DNA from: Avoscillospira_A sp052117125 | GTDB lineage: Bacteria; Bacillota; Clostridia; Oscillospirales; Oscillospiraceae | NCBI RefSeq assembly: GCF_052117125.1 | Contig: NZ_JBQKJT010000003.1 | Location: 1-64,000 of the forward strand | Direction of reading: 5' to 3' | Length of the DNA: 64,000 nt | Shown here: positions 39,705 through 48,011 of the stretch, piece after piece | Numbering within the stretch: the stretch's first letter is position 1 | How the letters are laid out: every line of letters starts with the position of its first letter | Notes under the pieces: model-generated | Told to the model about the DNA's origin: nothing | Databases searched by the model: none | What the model saw: only the letters and a program-made list of their open reading frames with translations | Translations under genes and position numbers: made by a program

Positions 39705-41011
39705 AGTATCTGCACCTCTCCTTCTTTTGTATACAGGTGAATGGTGTAACAGCGCTGTCCCGGCCGGGGCAGAAAGGCCGGGTCCGCGCCCACGCCCCAG
39801 ACGGCGACGACGCGGCCATCCACTTCCAGAACGGGGATGCCGTCGCGCAGGGGGGCGGGAATTTTTTTGTCAATGAGCAAGGCTTTCACCGATTTGGTGC
39901 CGCCGGAATGGTGCAGCCGGTCGCCGGGGCGGCGGCTTCGCACCAAGGGCGGCGCGTCCAGCACCAGATGCAGCCCCGGTCCAGGGACGTAAGGGTGTGG
40001 ACCGTCGCAGCGGAGGGTCCGGCCATCGGGAAACGGCAGAACGCCGCCCAGGGGCAGCGGGGCTGGGTCCAATGGGACCGACACCGGAACTGTCGTACAG
40101 AGCAGATCATACTGCCGCCGCAGCGTCACGCTTGGTAGATCGAGAGAGGATGACGGCCCGGCAGTCAGCAGGGCTTCCACCGCTTCCAAATGGCGCAGAG
40201 ACAGGTTATTTGCACCGGCCTCTTCCAACAGTTGCCGCAAAGCCCGCAGCCGCAGGGGACGGGGGGCTTCCAACAAGGGAGCAACCTGCCAGCCTTCGGC
40301 AGAGGCGGCGGTCTGCAATAGCCTATGCGCCAGGTCTTCCAGCAATGCTTCATCCTCCCGCAACAGCAGGGACGTGGACAAGGCCGCGCGGCTCACCGCC
40401 GGATTTTCCCGGTACAGGGCCGGAATCACATCCAGCCGCAGCCGGTTGCGGCCGCAGAGGGGCGCGGTGTTGGTGCCGTCCTCCACATGGGGCAGATGAT
40501 ATTCCGCCAGATAGTCGAGAATCTCCTGCCGGTTGGCGCACAGCAGGGGACGGATGATATTGTCCCGTCGGGGAGGAATGCCGCCCAGGCCCCGTAAAGC
40601 GCTGCCCCGGGTCAGATGGAGCAGCAGCGTCTCCAGATTGTCGTCGCTGTGGTGGGCCGTGGCGATGGTTTCCGACGAACCGAAAAAGTCATAGCGGACC
40701 CTTCGGGCCGCCGTCTCTACGCCGGTGCCCCACTGCTGCGCCAGAGCCGACACGTCGGCTCCGCCGCAGCGGAGGGGCACGTTCCAGGAGGCGCACAGGT
40801 CCCGGCAAAAGGTTTCATCCCGGTCTGATTCCGCCCCCCGCAGATGGTGGTTGAAATGGGCGGCGGAGACGGTCAGGGACAGGGGCAGATGCAGCAGTAC
40901 ATGCAGCAATGCCACCGAGTCAGCCCCGCCGGACAGGGCCACGGTGACGGCATCGCCAGGGGCCAGAAGCCGCTGGGTCCGGCACCAATCCAATACCTTA
41001 TCCGTCAGCAT
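39701..41011 (-). CDS. tilS: tRNA(Ile)-lysidine synthase
   Basis: 436 residues from ATG 41011 (GGGAGTGG upstream; overlaps dnaB by 14 bases). The N-terminal PP-loop domain has VALSGGADSVALLHVL and AHFNHHLRGAESDRDE, with ATAHHSDDNLETLLLHL. The C-terminal TilS domain ends in VRSRRPGDRLHHSGGTKSVKALLIDKKIP. It puts lysine on C34 of tRNA-Ile2 so that AUA is read as Ile. It is essential. Confidence 0.95.
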   Translation of the reverse strand: MLTDKVLDWCRTQRLLAPGDAVTVALSGGADSVALLHVLLHLPLSLTVSAAHFNHHLRGAESDRDETFCRDLCASWNVPLRCGGADVSALAQQWGTGVETAARRVRYDFFGSSETIATAHHSDDNLETLLLHLTRGSALRGLGGIPPRRDNIIRPLLCANRQEILDYLAEYHLPHVEDGTNTAPLCGRNRLRLDVIPALYRENPAVSRAALSTSLLLREDEALLEDLAHRLLQTAASAEGWQVAPLLEAPRPLRLRALRQLLEEAGANNLSLRHLEAVEALLTAGPSSSLDLPSVTLRRQYDLLCTTVPVSVPLDPAPLPLGGVLPFPDGRTLRCDGPHPYVPGPGLHLVLDAPPLVRSRRPGDRLHHSGGTKSVKALLIDKKIPAPLRDGIPVLEVDGRVVAVWGVGADPAFLPRPGQRCYTIHLYTKEGEVQIL

Positions 41012-42344
41012 GTTTCCACTCCCGGTCGGCAAAGGAGGTGTACTGGGGCAGCCACTGGAGCTTGACGGTGCCGGTTTCGCCGTGGCGGTTCTTGGCCACG
41101 ATGCACTCGGCCACGTTTTTCTCCTCGGAATTTTCGTTGTAGTAGTCGTCGCGGTACAGGAACAAGACTTCGTCGGCGTCCTGCTCGATGGCGCCGGATT
41201 CGCGCAGGTCCGACAACATGGGCCGCTTGTCGGCGCGGCTTTCATTGGCGCGGGACAACTGGCTCAGGCAGATGACGGGGACATTCAATTCCTTGGCCAT
41301 GATCTTCAAGGCGCGGGAGATCTCCGACACAATCTGTACACGGTTGTCGCTGGCTCGCTGGGGACCACCGGCGGAGGTCATCAACTGCAAGTAGTCAATG
41401 AGCACCAGGCCCAGATTGTCGATGCGGCGGCATTTGGCGTTCATCTCCGCCACGGTGATGGAGGGATTGTCGTCCACGCGGATATCCGTCTGGCTCAGGG
41501 CTGTGGCGGCGATGCCCAGCTTGGTCCACTCCTCGTCGGACAGCTGGCCCGTCACCAGACTTTGATTGTCCACGAAGCTCTCCGTGGCCATCAGGCGCAT
41601 GACCAGCTGTTCCCGGGACATTTCCAGGGAGAAAAAGGCCACGGTGCGGTCGGAATATTTTTTCGCCACATTGAGGGCGATGTTCAAGGCGATGGAGGTT
41701 TTACCCATACCGGGACGGGCGGCGATCAGCAGCAGGTCCGTCTTGTTGAGACCGTTGATCTTCTTGTCCAGGTCCCGGAAGCCCGTGGAAAGGCCCGGGA
41801 TGTCGCTGCCGGACAGGGCCAGCTCATTGAGCCGGTCGTAGACCTTCAACAGCACGGTGCCAATATGCTCCAGGCTTTCGCTGCCCCGGCCTTTCCGCAG
41901 TGCGAAAATTTTCTTTTCGGCGGCTTCCAGAATGTCCTGGGCCGTACCCACGCCTTCATAGACGGTCTGGGTAATCTCGCCGGCAGCGGTGGCCACATTG
42001 CGCAGCAGCGCCTTGTCCCGGACGATCTCCGCGTACTGCATGACATTGGCAGCCGTGGGGGTGATCTCCATCAGCTGCATGATGTAGGGGACCGACGTTT
42101 TTTCGTCGTAGACGCCCCGCTCTTTCAGCTTATCCAGCACGGTCACCGGGTCGATGACCTGGGAGAAGTTAAACATGGAGTAGATGGTCTCAAAAATGAT
42201 CCGGTTCTGCTCCTGATAGAAATCCTCGGGCCGCAGCGCGCTGATAACCTCGGCCACACAGCGGCTGTCGATGAGGATGGAGCCCAATACGGCCTGCTCC
42301 GCTTCCAGAGAATGGGGCATTTGCCGCCCTAACAGTTCATCCAT
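40998..42344 (-). CDS. dnaB: Replicative DNA helicase DnaB/DnaC
   Basis: 448 residues. N-terminal domain (1-110, PHSLEAEQAVLGSILID) and RecA-like C-terminal domain with Walker A ARPGMGKTSIALNIA, Walker B LVLIDYLQLM, and the end RHGETGTVKLQW. It unwinds DNA ahead of the replisome as a hexamer. It follows rplI directly, the classic rplI-dnaB pairing. Confidence 0.98.
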   Translation of the reverse strand: MDELLGRQMPHSLEAEQAVLGSILIDSRCVAEVISALRPEDFYQEQNRIIFETIYSMFNFSQVIDPVTVLDKLKERGVYDEKTSVPYIMQLMEITPTAANVMQYAEIVRDKALLRNVATAAGEITQTVYEGVGTAQDILEAAEKKIFALRKGRGSESLEHIGTVLLKVYDRLNELALSGSDIPGLSTGFRDLDKKINGLNKTDLLLIAARPGMGKTSIALNIALNVAKKYSDRTVAFFSLEMSREQLVMRLMATESFVDNQSLVTGQLSDEEWTKLGIAATALSQTDIRVDDNPSITVAEMNAKCRRIDNLGLVLIDYLQLMTSAGGPQRASDNRVQIVSEISRALKIMAKELNVPVICLSQLSRANESRADKRPMLSDLRESGAIEQDADEVLFLYRDDYYNENSEEKNVAECIVAKNRHGETGTVKLQWLPQYTSFADREWKHADG

Positions 42345-42368
42345 ATTGGGACTCCTTTCCTTACAATG

Positions 42369-42812
42369 TTAGGCTTCCACCACCTTGGCGGTGATTTCGC
42401 CGGTGATTTCGTGGCCCAGCTTGCACTTCATGGTGTAGGTGCCGAAGGCCTTGATGGGCTCGTCCAGAACAATCTTGCGCTTGTCGATGGCGATGTTGTG
42501 CTGGGCCTTGAGGGCGTCGGAGACTTCGGCGGAGGTGACGGAGCCGAAGAGACGGCCGCTGCCGCCCTTGGCGGGTACGGTGACAATGATCTCCCGCAGC
42601 TTCTTGGAAATCTCCATGGCCTCGGCCCGTTCTTTGGCAGCCTTTTCGGCGGCGGCCTTGTCGTTCATCCGCATGGTGTTCAGGTTGTCGGCGTTGGCTT
42701 CCACCGCCAGCTTGCGGGGCAGGAGGAAGTTGCGGGCGTAACCGTCGGAGGCCTCAATGCACTGGCCCTTCTTGCCCTTGCCCTTGACGTCCTGTAAAAG
42801 AATGACTTTCAT
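42369..42812 (-). CDS. rplI: 50S ribosomal protein L9
   Basis: 147 residues from ATG 42812 (AAGGAG upstream). It begins MKVILLQDVKGKGKKGQ and has GYARNFLLPRKLAVEA, the standard N-terminal domain, then the central helix and a C-terminal domain (GGSGRLFGSVTSAEVSDAL). Normal length. Confidence 0.98.
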   Translation of the reverse strand: MKVILLQDVKGKGKKGQCIEASDGYARNFLLPRKLAVEANADNLNTMRMNDKAAAEKAAKERAEAMEISKKLREIIVTVPAKGGSGRLFGSVTSAEVSDALKAQHNIAIDKRKIVLDEPIKAFGTYTMKCKLGHEITGEITAKVVEA

Positions 42813-43051
42813 AGTTTGATACTCCTTATTTTCCGTAGTCCCGGAGGACAACTGTATTGGTACGTTAGTGGTCCTGCCCGTTGGACAGCCCCGCGGCAAT
42901 GCGCAGGACCGCCGCCACCGGCAGGAGAAAGTATCCCGGCACACCGCCCGGCGTCAGGCCACCGATGGCCGGGGAACAACCGGCTTCCGCCGGGTACAGA
43001 AGACCCGGCAGCGTCCGGTTTCAATTGGTTTTCATACGATTTGGTACGTAT
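42813..43051 (-). other. GC-rich, hairpin-rich leader before rplI
   Basis: This 239-base gap inside the operon holds two clear stems (GTCCTGC/GCAGGAC at 42871-42909 and CCGGGT/ACCCGG at 42990-43008). A stretch open in one frame ends with a hydrophobic peptide (YFLLPVAAVLRIAAGL) and has no start codon with a ribosome site. It may be a regulatory leader or the remains of a gene. Confidence 0.35.
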
Positions 43052-43279
43052 CTACTGATCTTCTAAATGATTTGTTTGAGAAGAATCGTCTGGAGGCGGC
43101 TGCTCCTCCTCGACGGTATATCCGGAAAAACCGGTGCCGAAACAGATGACGGCCACAATGGGCAGCGCATACCCGCCCAAGATTCCGAACAGAACGCTGC
43201 CCCGACCAAATAACAAGCACCAAATAGCGGATACGCCAAGAAAGATGCCCAGAAGCATCCATTTCAAATCACGCTTCAT
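43052..43279 (-). CDS. Small two-helix membrane protein
   Basis: 75 residues from ATG 43279, with GAGGAAT upstream; the start codon is reached just after the gdpP stop (43284-43286). Two hydrophobic helices (about 5-23 and 27-50) and a Pro/Glu/Asp tail are visible. No family was recognised. It sits between gdpP and rplI and shares their transcript. Confidence 0.6.
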   Translation of the reverse strand: MKRDLKWMLLGIFLGVSAIWCLLFGRGSVLFGILGGYALPIVAVICFGTGFSGYTVEEEQPPPDDSSQTNHLEDQ

Positions 43280-43283
43280 ACCA

Positions 43284-45263
43284 TTATTCCTCAAAGTATT
43301 TGTCAATGGACGCAATCAACTCATGGAGCACGGTGTTCATATCCTTGCCGGTGATCTGACAGCCTGCCGTGGCCGCGTTGCCGCCGCCGCCCAGGGGCTC
43401 CAGAATCATCTGCACATTGGTGTCACCGATGGAGCGGGCCGACATGATGACCCGGTCCCCGTCGGGGTAGAGGACGAAAGAGGTATTGATACCGGCGATG
43501 TTCAAAAGCTCGTCGGAGGCCTGGGCCGCAATGGTGCGGCTGGCCGTGTAATCCAGGGCGGCAATGGCGATATCGCCCCGGTAGAGCCGGGCCCGCTGGA
43601 TGATCTGATAGCGCTGCAACGTGTCTTTCAGATTGTTCTGGAACAGTTTCTTTACGTCCACCGTATCCGCGCCGGTGCGCCGCAGGAAGGCGGCGGCTTC
43701 AAAGGTCCGGGCGCCGGTGCGTACAGAAAAGTTCTTGGTGTCCAGTACAATACCGGCCAGCAGGGCCTGGGCTTCACCGGGCAGAATGTCCTTGGAATCG
43801 ATGGCGTATTGCAGCAGTTCCGTCACCAGTTCCGAGGCGGAAGAAGCGTACGTCTCGTGGAGGTTCAGCACCACCTGCTCAATGTAGTCGGCAGCCCGGC
43901 GATGGTGGTCGATGACGGCCACACGGGGAATGGACTCCAGCAGGGGCTTCGATTCCACCTGATCGGGCCGGTTGGTGTCCACCACGATCAGCAGACTCCG
44001 GGAGTCGGCCAGCAGCATGGCGTCGTCCGGCGTCATAAAGGCGTCGGCGTACTCCGGCAGCTGTTCCAGCTGGGCAATGAGCTCCTTGGCGGCATTGACC
44101 TGCCGGTCAATGACAATGTGGGGCTGCTTGCCCTTTTTGCGGCACAGGCACACCACACCGGCGGCGGCGCCCACGGAGTCAATGTCGGCGTTTTTGTGGC
44201 CCATGACAAAGACCTCGCTGGACTGAGCGATCAATTCCGAGAGGGAATTGGCAATGACGCGGGATTTGACCTTGGTGCGCCGTTCCGTCTCTTTGGTCTT
44301 GCCACCGTAGAACGTAAAGTTGTACCGGTCCTTAATGACGGCCTGATCGCCGCCGCGGCTCAGAGACATCTCAATGCTCAACGAGGCAAAGCTGTAATTC
44401 TCGGCAAACGTCGCGCCGTCCTTGCCGAAGCCCAGAGACAGCGTGGCGGCAATGCCCGAGGGATTTACCACTTCCCGGATGGATTCCAGAATAGAGAACT
44501 TGCTCTCTACAAATTTTGGTAGGTCCTTGGCCTCAAAGAGGAACAGATACCGGTTGCGCTCCAGTTTCCGCAAAAGACCGTCCACGCCGTCGGTCCAGGC
44601 CGACAGACGGTTGTCGATGGCGGCGTTGATGGAGGACACCACGCCGTCGGGCAGATTGCTGACCAATTCGTCGTAGTTGTCCACCAACAGAATGGATACG
44701 ATGGGACGGGAACGGATATACTCGTCCCGGACCTGCAACAGCTCCGTCATGTCCACCAGATAGATGGTGGCCAAAAACAGGGAGGGGTCGTACTGATCGG
44801 AGTGAATCTGACTGCCCAATACCCGATAGCGGCGATTGCCTAGAGTATAGTCGCCGGGGCACTCGGGCTTGCCCTCGGCCAGCCAGCGGATGGAAAGTTT
44901 GGGCAGCACCGTCTCCAGCTTGGGGCTGAAGGTGGAGGGTTTGAGGCCCGTCAATTGGTTGAAATGGTCGTTGGACCAGAACACCTCGTTGTTGGCAATG
45001 GACACAATGGCCATGGGCAGGGGCAGTTCATCCCGCAGGGCCGTGTCCAGAGAGGCGGTGGTGGACTGAATGTACCGGAGAATTTCCTTTTTCTTCCGAG
45101 TCGTGGAAATCCGGAACAACACCAGCATGATCACTGTCACCGCCAGCTCCACACCGGCCAACACATACTGGCCCATAATCGCTGCCACGCCGGACAGGAG
45201 CAGCAAAACCACAAAATAGAGGGGGGCGCCGGGCACCAGAAACCGCCGAAACGGGTTGTTCAC
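43284..45263 (-). CDS. gdpP: Cyclic-di-AMP phosphodiesterase GdpP
   Basis: 659 residues from GTG 45263. Two N-terminal membrane helices (about 13-50), a degenerate PAS domain (about 75-150), a degenerate GGDEF domain (about 170-300, ending with LSRGGDQAVIKDRYNFTFYGG), then DHH (MGHKNADIDSVGAA, VIDHHRRAADYIE) and DHHA1 (EPLGGGGNAATAGCQI). It hydrolyses c-di-AMP, a regulator of wall stress and osmolyte balance. It heads the long leftward operon. Confidence 0.96.
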   Translation of the reverse strand: MNNPFRRFLVPGAPLYFVVLLLLSGVAAIMGQYVLAGVELAVTVIMLVLFRISTTRKKKEILRYIQSTTASLDTALRDELPLPMAIVSIANNEVFWSNDHFNQLTGLKPSTFSPKLETVLPKLSIRWLAEGKPECPGDYTLGNRRYRVLGSQIHSDQYDPSLFLATIYLVDMTELLQVRDEYIRSRPIVSILLVDNYDELVSNLPDGVVSSINAAIDNRLSAWTDGVDGLLRKLERNRYLFLFEAKDLPKFVESKFSILESIREVVNPSGIAATLSLGFGKDGATFAENYSFASLSIEMSLSRGGDQAVIKDRYNFTFYGGKTKETERRTKVKSRVIANSLSELIAQSSEVFVMGHKNADIDSVGAAAGVVCLCRKKGKQPHIVIDRQVNAAKELIAQLEQLPEYADAFMTPDDAMLLADSRSLLIVVDTNRPDQVESKPLLESIPRVAVIDHHRRAADYIEQVVLNLHETYASSASELVTELLQYAIDSKDILPGEAQALLAGIVLDTKNFSVRTGARTFEAAAFLRRTGADTVDVKKLFQNNLKDTLQRYQIIQRARLYRGDIAIAALDYTASRTIAAQASDELLNIAGINTSFVLYPDGDRVIMSARSIGDTNVQMILEPLGGGGNAATAGCQITGKDMNTVLHELIASIDKYFEE

Positions 45264-45761
45264 AAGCCTTCACACCTTTCTCTTCCGGGGGATCATCCGC
45301 ACAGGGTACAGATAGATTGTATTATAGCAAAAATCCTAGTAAAACTCAATGGAAACTGTCTGAAAATCCATGGGATTTTCCGGGCGGACGGAGACGGTTC
45401 CGGAGCGTCGGAGAAAAATGTGTATACTTTTCCCCCCTGTTGTGGTATACTGTATCATACGGATCGCTTTTGCAGCGACATGGATTGTGCGTTATGCGCC
45501 CCAACGGCGCATTTCAATAGAGACTGTACTTTTTTATGAATACGGCGCGGCATGGAAACAGGCGGGCGTCCGGTGACGGAGAAACGGGGCCGATTACCGG
45601 GATGAACGGGTGTCTTGGTTTTTGTGCGCTTTTTTGCCGTAATTCTTGGGCTACAGTCGCTGATTTGCGAAAAAACGCAAGCCGGTTTTCACCGGTTTTA
45701 CCACCGACGCCTGCCGGTACAAGCCGCCGGAGGCGTGATTTTAAAGGAGAAGTGATTATCA
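45264..45761. promoter_or_regulatory. Divergent control region between gdpP and rnj
   Basis: The 498-base gap has a TATACT box at 45446-45451 for rnj (preceded by TG, with no clear -35). A small hairpin TGCGCC/GGCGCA lies at about 45493-45509, and a long AT/GC mixed leader follows. RNase J leaders are often long and may be self-cleaved. No riboswitch class was recognised. Confidence 0.5.
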
Positions 45762-47420
45762 TTGGCTGAAAAACTGAAAATTATGAGTCTGGGCGGTCTC
45801 AACGAGATCGGCAAGAATATGACCGTGCTGGAATATGGCCGCGACATCATCATTGTGGACTGCGGCGTGGGCTTTCCCGAGGGCGACATGTACGGCGTGG
45901 ATCTGGTGATCCCCGATGTGACGTACCTCATCAAGAACCAGAACAAAATCCGCGGCATTTTCCTGACCCATGGCCACGAGGACCACATCGGTTCCCTGCC
46001 CTATGTGCTCCAGCAGATCAAGGCCCCGGTCCACGGCACCCGCCTGACCCTGGGCCTGGTGAAGCTGAAGCTGGAGGAGCACAAGATTCTCGACAAGTGC
46101 AAGCTCATCACCCACGAGGCCGGGGAGACCGTCAAGGCCGGCAACTTCCAGGTGGAGTTCATCCACGTCAACCACTCCATTGCCGATGCCGTGGCCTTCG
46201 CCATCAAGACGCCCATCGGCACTGTGGTCATGACCGGCGACTTCAAAATCGACCCCACCGCCGAGGACGGCATGATCGATCTGGGCCGGTTCGGCCAGCT
46301 GGGCCGGGAAGGCGTTCTGGCGCTGCTCTGCGACTCCACCAACGTGGAACGGGGCGGCTACACCGCCAACGAAAAGGTGGTTACCGAGAGCTTCGACCGG
46401 CTGTTCAAGAACTGCGATCAGAGAATCATCGTCTCTACCTTTGCCTCCAACGCCTACCGGCTCCAGTCCCTCATCACCGTGGCCCACAAGTACGGCAGAA
46501 AAATTGCCTTTTCCGGCCGCAGTATGGAGAACATCCTCAAGGTGTCCACGGAGTTGGGCTATATGAAGCTGCCCCCCAAGACGGTGGTGGACATCAACCA
46601 GATCAAATCTATCCCCAAGGAAAAGCTGGTCATTGTGGCCACCGGCTCCCAGGGCGAGGATATGTCGGCCCTCTATCGTATGGCCTACGCCTCCCACCGG
46701 CAGGTGGAGATTCAGCCCGGCGACCGGGTCATTCTGTCGGCTTCCGCCATCCCCGGCAACGAAAAGGCCATCGGCAACATTATCAATGAACTGTACCGCA
46801 AAGGCGCCGATGTGGTCTGCGACAAGCTTTCTGAGGTCCATGTGTCCGGCCACGCCTGCCAGGAGGAATTGAAGATTATCCACGGCCTGCTGAAGCCCCG
46901 GTTCTTTATCCCTGTCCACGGTGAACAACGCCATCTGCGCATCCACGCCAAACTGGCGGTCAACGCCATGGGCATGGACCCCCGCCATGTCATCATTTCC
47001 GATCTGGGCCGCGTCATTGAGCTGACGGGCCGCTCCTGCAAGCTGACGGGCACCGTCCCCGCCGGTAAGGTCCTGGTGGACGGCAGCGGCGTGGGCGACG
47101 TGGGCAGCGTGGTCCTCCGCGACCGTAAGCATCTGGCCCAGGACGGCATGCTGGTGGTGGTGGTGAACCTCAGCGCCGAGGACGGCTCCATCCTGTCCGG
47201 CCCCGATATCATCACCCGCGGCTTTATCTACGTGAAGGAGTCCGAGGAGCTGATGGACAATCTCCGGGAGATCACCCTGGGAGCCCTGGAAAAGTGCCGC
47301 AACCGGCAGGCCCGCGACTGGGCCGCCATCAAATCGGCCATCAAGTCCGACTTGTCCCATTATCTGTTCAAGACCACCAAGCGCAATCCGATGATTCTTC
47401 CCGTCATTATGGAACTCTGA
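45762..47420 (+). CDS. rnj: Ribonuclease J
   Basis: 552 residues from TTG 45762 (AAAGGAGAAG at about 45743). Metallo-beta-lactamase core with THGHEDHIGSLPYV and TGDFKIDPT; beta-CASP domain with ATGSQGEDMSAL and FIPVHGEQRHLRIHA; C-terminal domain from about 450. It is both a 5'-to-3' exonuclease and an endonuclease and has a main part in mRNA decay and rRNA maturation in Firmicutes. It is monocistronic with a terminator. Confidence 0.97.
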   Translation: MAEKLKIMSLGGLNEIGKNMTVLEYGRDIIIVDCGVGFPEGDMYGVDLVIPDVTYLIKNQNKIRGIFLTHGHEDHIGSLPYVLQQIKAPVHGTRLTLGLVKLKLEEHKILDKCKLITHEAGETVKAGNFQVEFIHVNHSIADAVAFAIKTPIGTVVMTGDFKIDPTAEDGMIDLGRFGQLGREGVLALLCDSTNVERGGYTANEKVVTESFDRLFKNCDQRIIVSTFASNAYRLQSLITVAHKYGRKIAFSGRSMENILKVSTELGYMKLPPKTVVDINQIKSIPKEKLVIVATGSQGEDMSALYRMAYASHRQVEIQPGDRVILSASAIPGNEKAIGNIINELYRKGADVVCDKLSEVHVSGHACQEELKIIHGLLKPRFFIPVHGEQRHLRIHAKLAVNAMGMDPRHVIISDLGRVIELTGRSCKLTGTVPAGKVLVDGSGVGDVGSVVLRDRKHLAQDGMLVVVVNLSAEDGSILSGPDIITRGFIYVKESEELMDNLREITLGALEKCRNRQARDWAAIKSAIKSDLSHYLFKTTKRNPMILPVIMEL

Positions 47421-47429
47421 GAACCTGTT

Positions 47430-47462
47430 GGCCGGGCCTGCGATACAGGCCCGGCCATTTTT
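47430..47462 (+). terminator. Terminator of rnj
   Basis: GGCCGGGCCTG (47430-47440) pairs with 47446-47456, followed by ATTTTT. Confidence 0.93.
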
Positions 47463-47463
47463 G

Positions 47464-47492
47464 CACCTTCTGGGCGGCCAACGCATAGAATG
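47464..47492 (+). promoter_or_regulatory. Possible sigma-K-type sporulation promoter
   Basis: CACC (47464-47467), 16 bp, then CATAGAATG (47484-47492). The spacing and -10 sequence equal those of the element at 29633-29661. There is no good sigma-A promoter here. Confidence 0.45.
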
Positions 47493-47522
47493 GACCATCT
47501 TTTCAAGAATGAGGTGACCGCC

Positions 47523-48008
47523 ATGGAACCAGATACTCCCTTGCAATGCTCCGGCGGCTGTGCCAACTGCCCCAGAATGGGACAGTGCGGCGTTGCCGCA
47601 TCCCAACCGGTGGAGCCGACGGCCTCCACAGCGCCGCCGTCGGACAATACCGCCTTGGAAACGTTTCTCAAAGAAAATCCCAGTCGCGGCGTCCTGCGGG
47701 TCCAGGCCTTCCGGGGCAATCAGGCCATCCCGGTGCAGGGCGTCGACATCACCGTCAGCCGGCAGCTGAGTGACGGGACAGACCACGTTTTTTACACCGG
47801 CACCACCGACGAAAGCGGTCTGGTGGATGCCATCGCCCTGCCCGCCCCGGAGTTGCAGCAGTCGGTGGAGCCGGGCGAACCCCATCCGGACGCGGCCTAT
47901 CAGCTGGTGGCCCGCCATCCGGAATTTGAACCGGTCACGGCCACGGTCAATATTTTTCCGGGCATTAAAACGGTGCAGCCGGTCCAGTTGCAGCTGCGGG
48001 GGGAGTGA
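47523..48008 (+). CDS. Cysteine-headed protein with a carboxypeptidase-regulatory-like domain
   Basis: 161 residues from ATG 47523 (GAGGTG upstream). Residues 8-24 hold five Cys (CSGGCANCPRMGQCG). About 55-155 look like a beta-sandwich of the CarboxypepD_reg/CNA-B kind (GVLRVQAFRGNQAIPVQGVDITV, then TTDESGLVDAIALP). There is no signal peptide, so if it is a spore protein it would be made in the mother cell. It is followed after three bases by the peptidoglycan-binding gene, so the two work together. The function is an inference. Confidence 0.6.
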   Translation: MEPDTPLQCSGGCANCPRMGQCGVAASQPVEPTASTAPPSDNTALETFLKENPSRGVLRVQAFRGNQAIPVQGVDITVSRQLSDGTDHVFYTGTTDESGLVDAIALPAPELQQSVEPGEPHPDAAYQLVARHPEFEPVTATVNIFPGIKTVQPVQLQLRGE

Positions 48009-48011
48009 GCC

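Noticed and set aside
43052..45263. GGDEF-type c-di-GMP synthesis by the membrane protein
   Set aside because: The GGDEF site is degenerate, and DHH/DHHA1 domains mark it as a c-di-AMP hydrolase.
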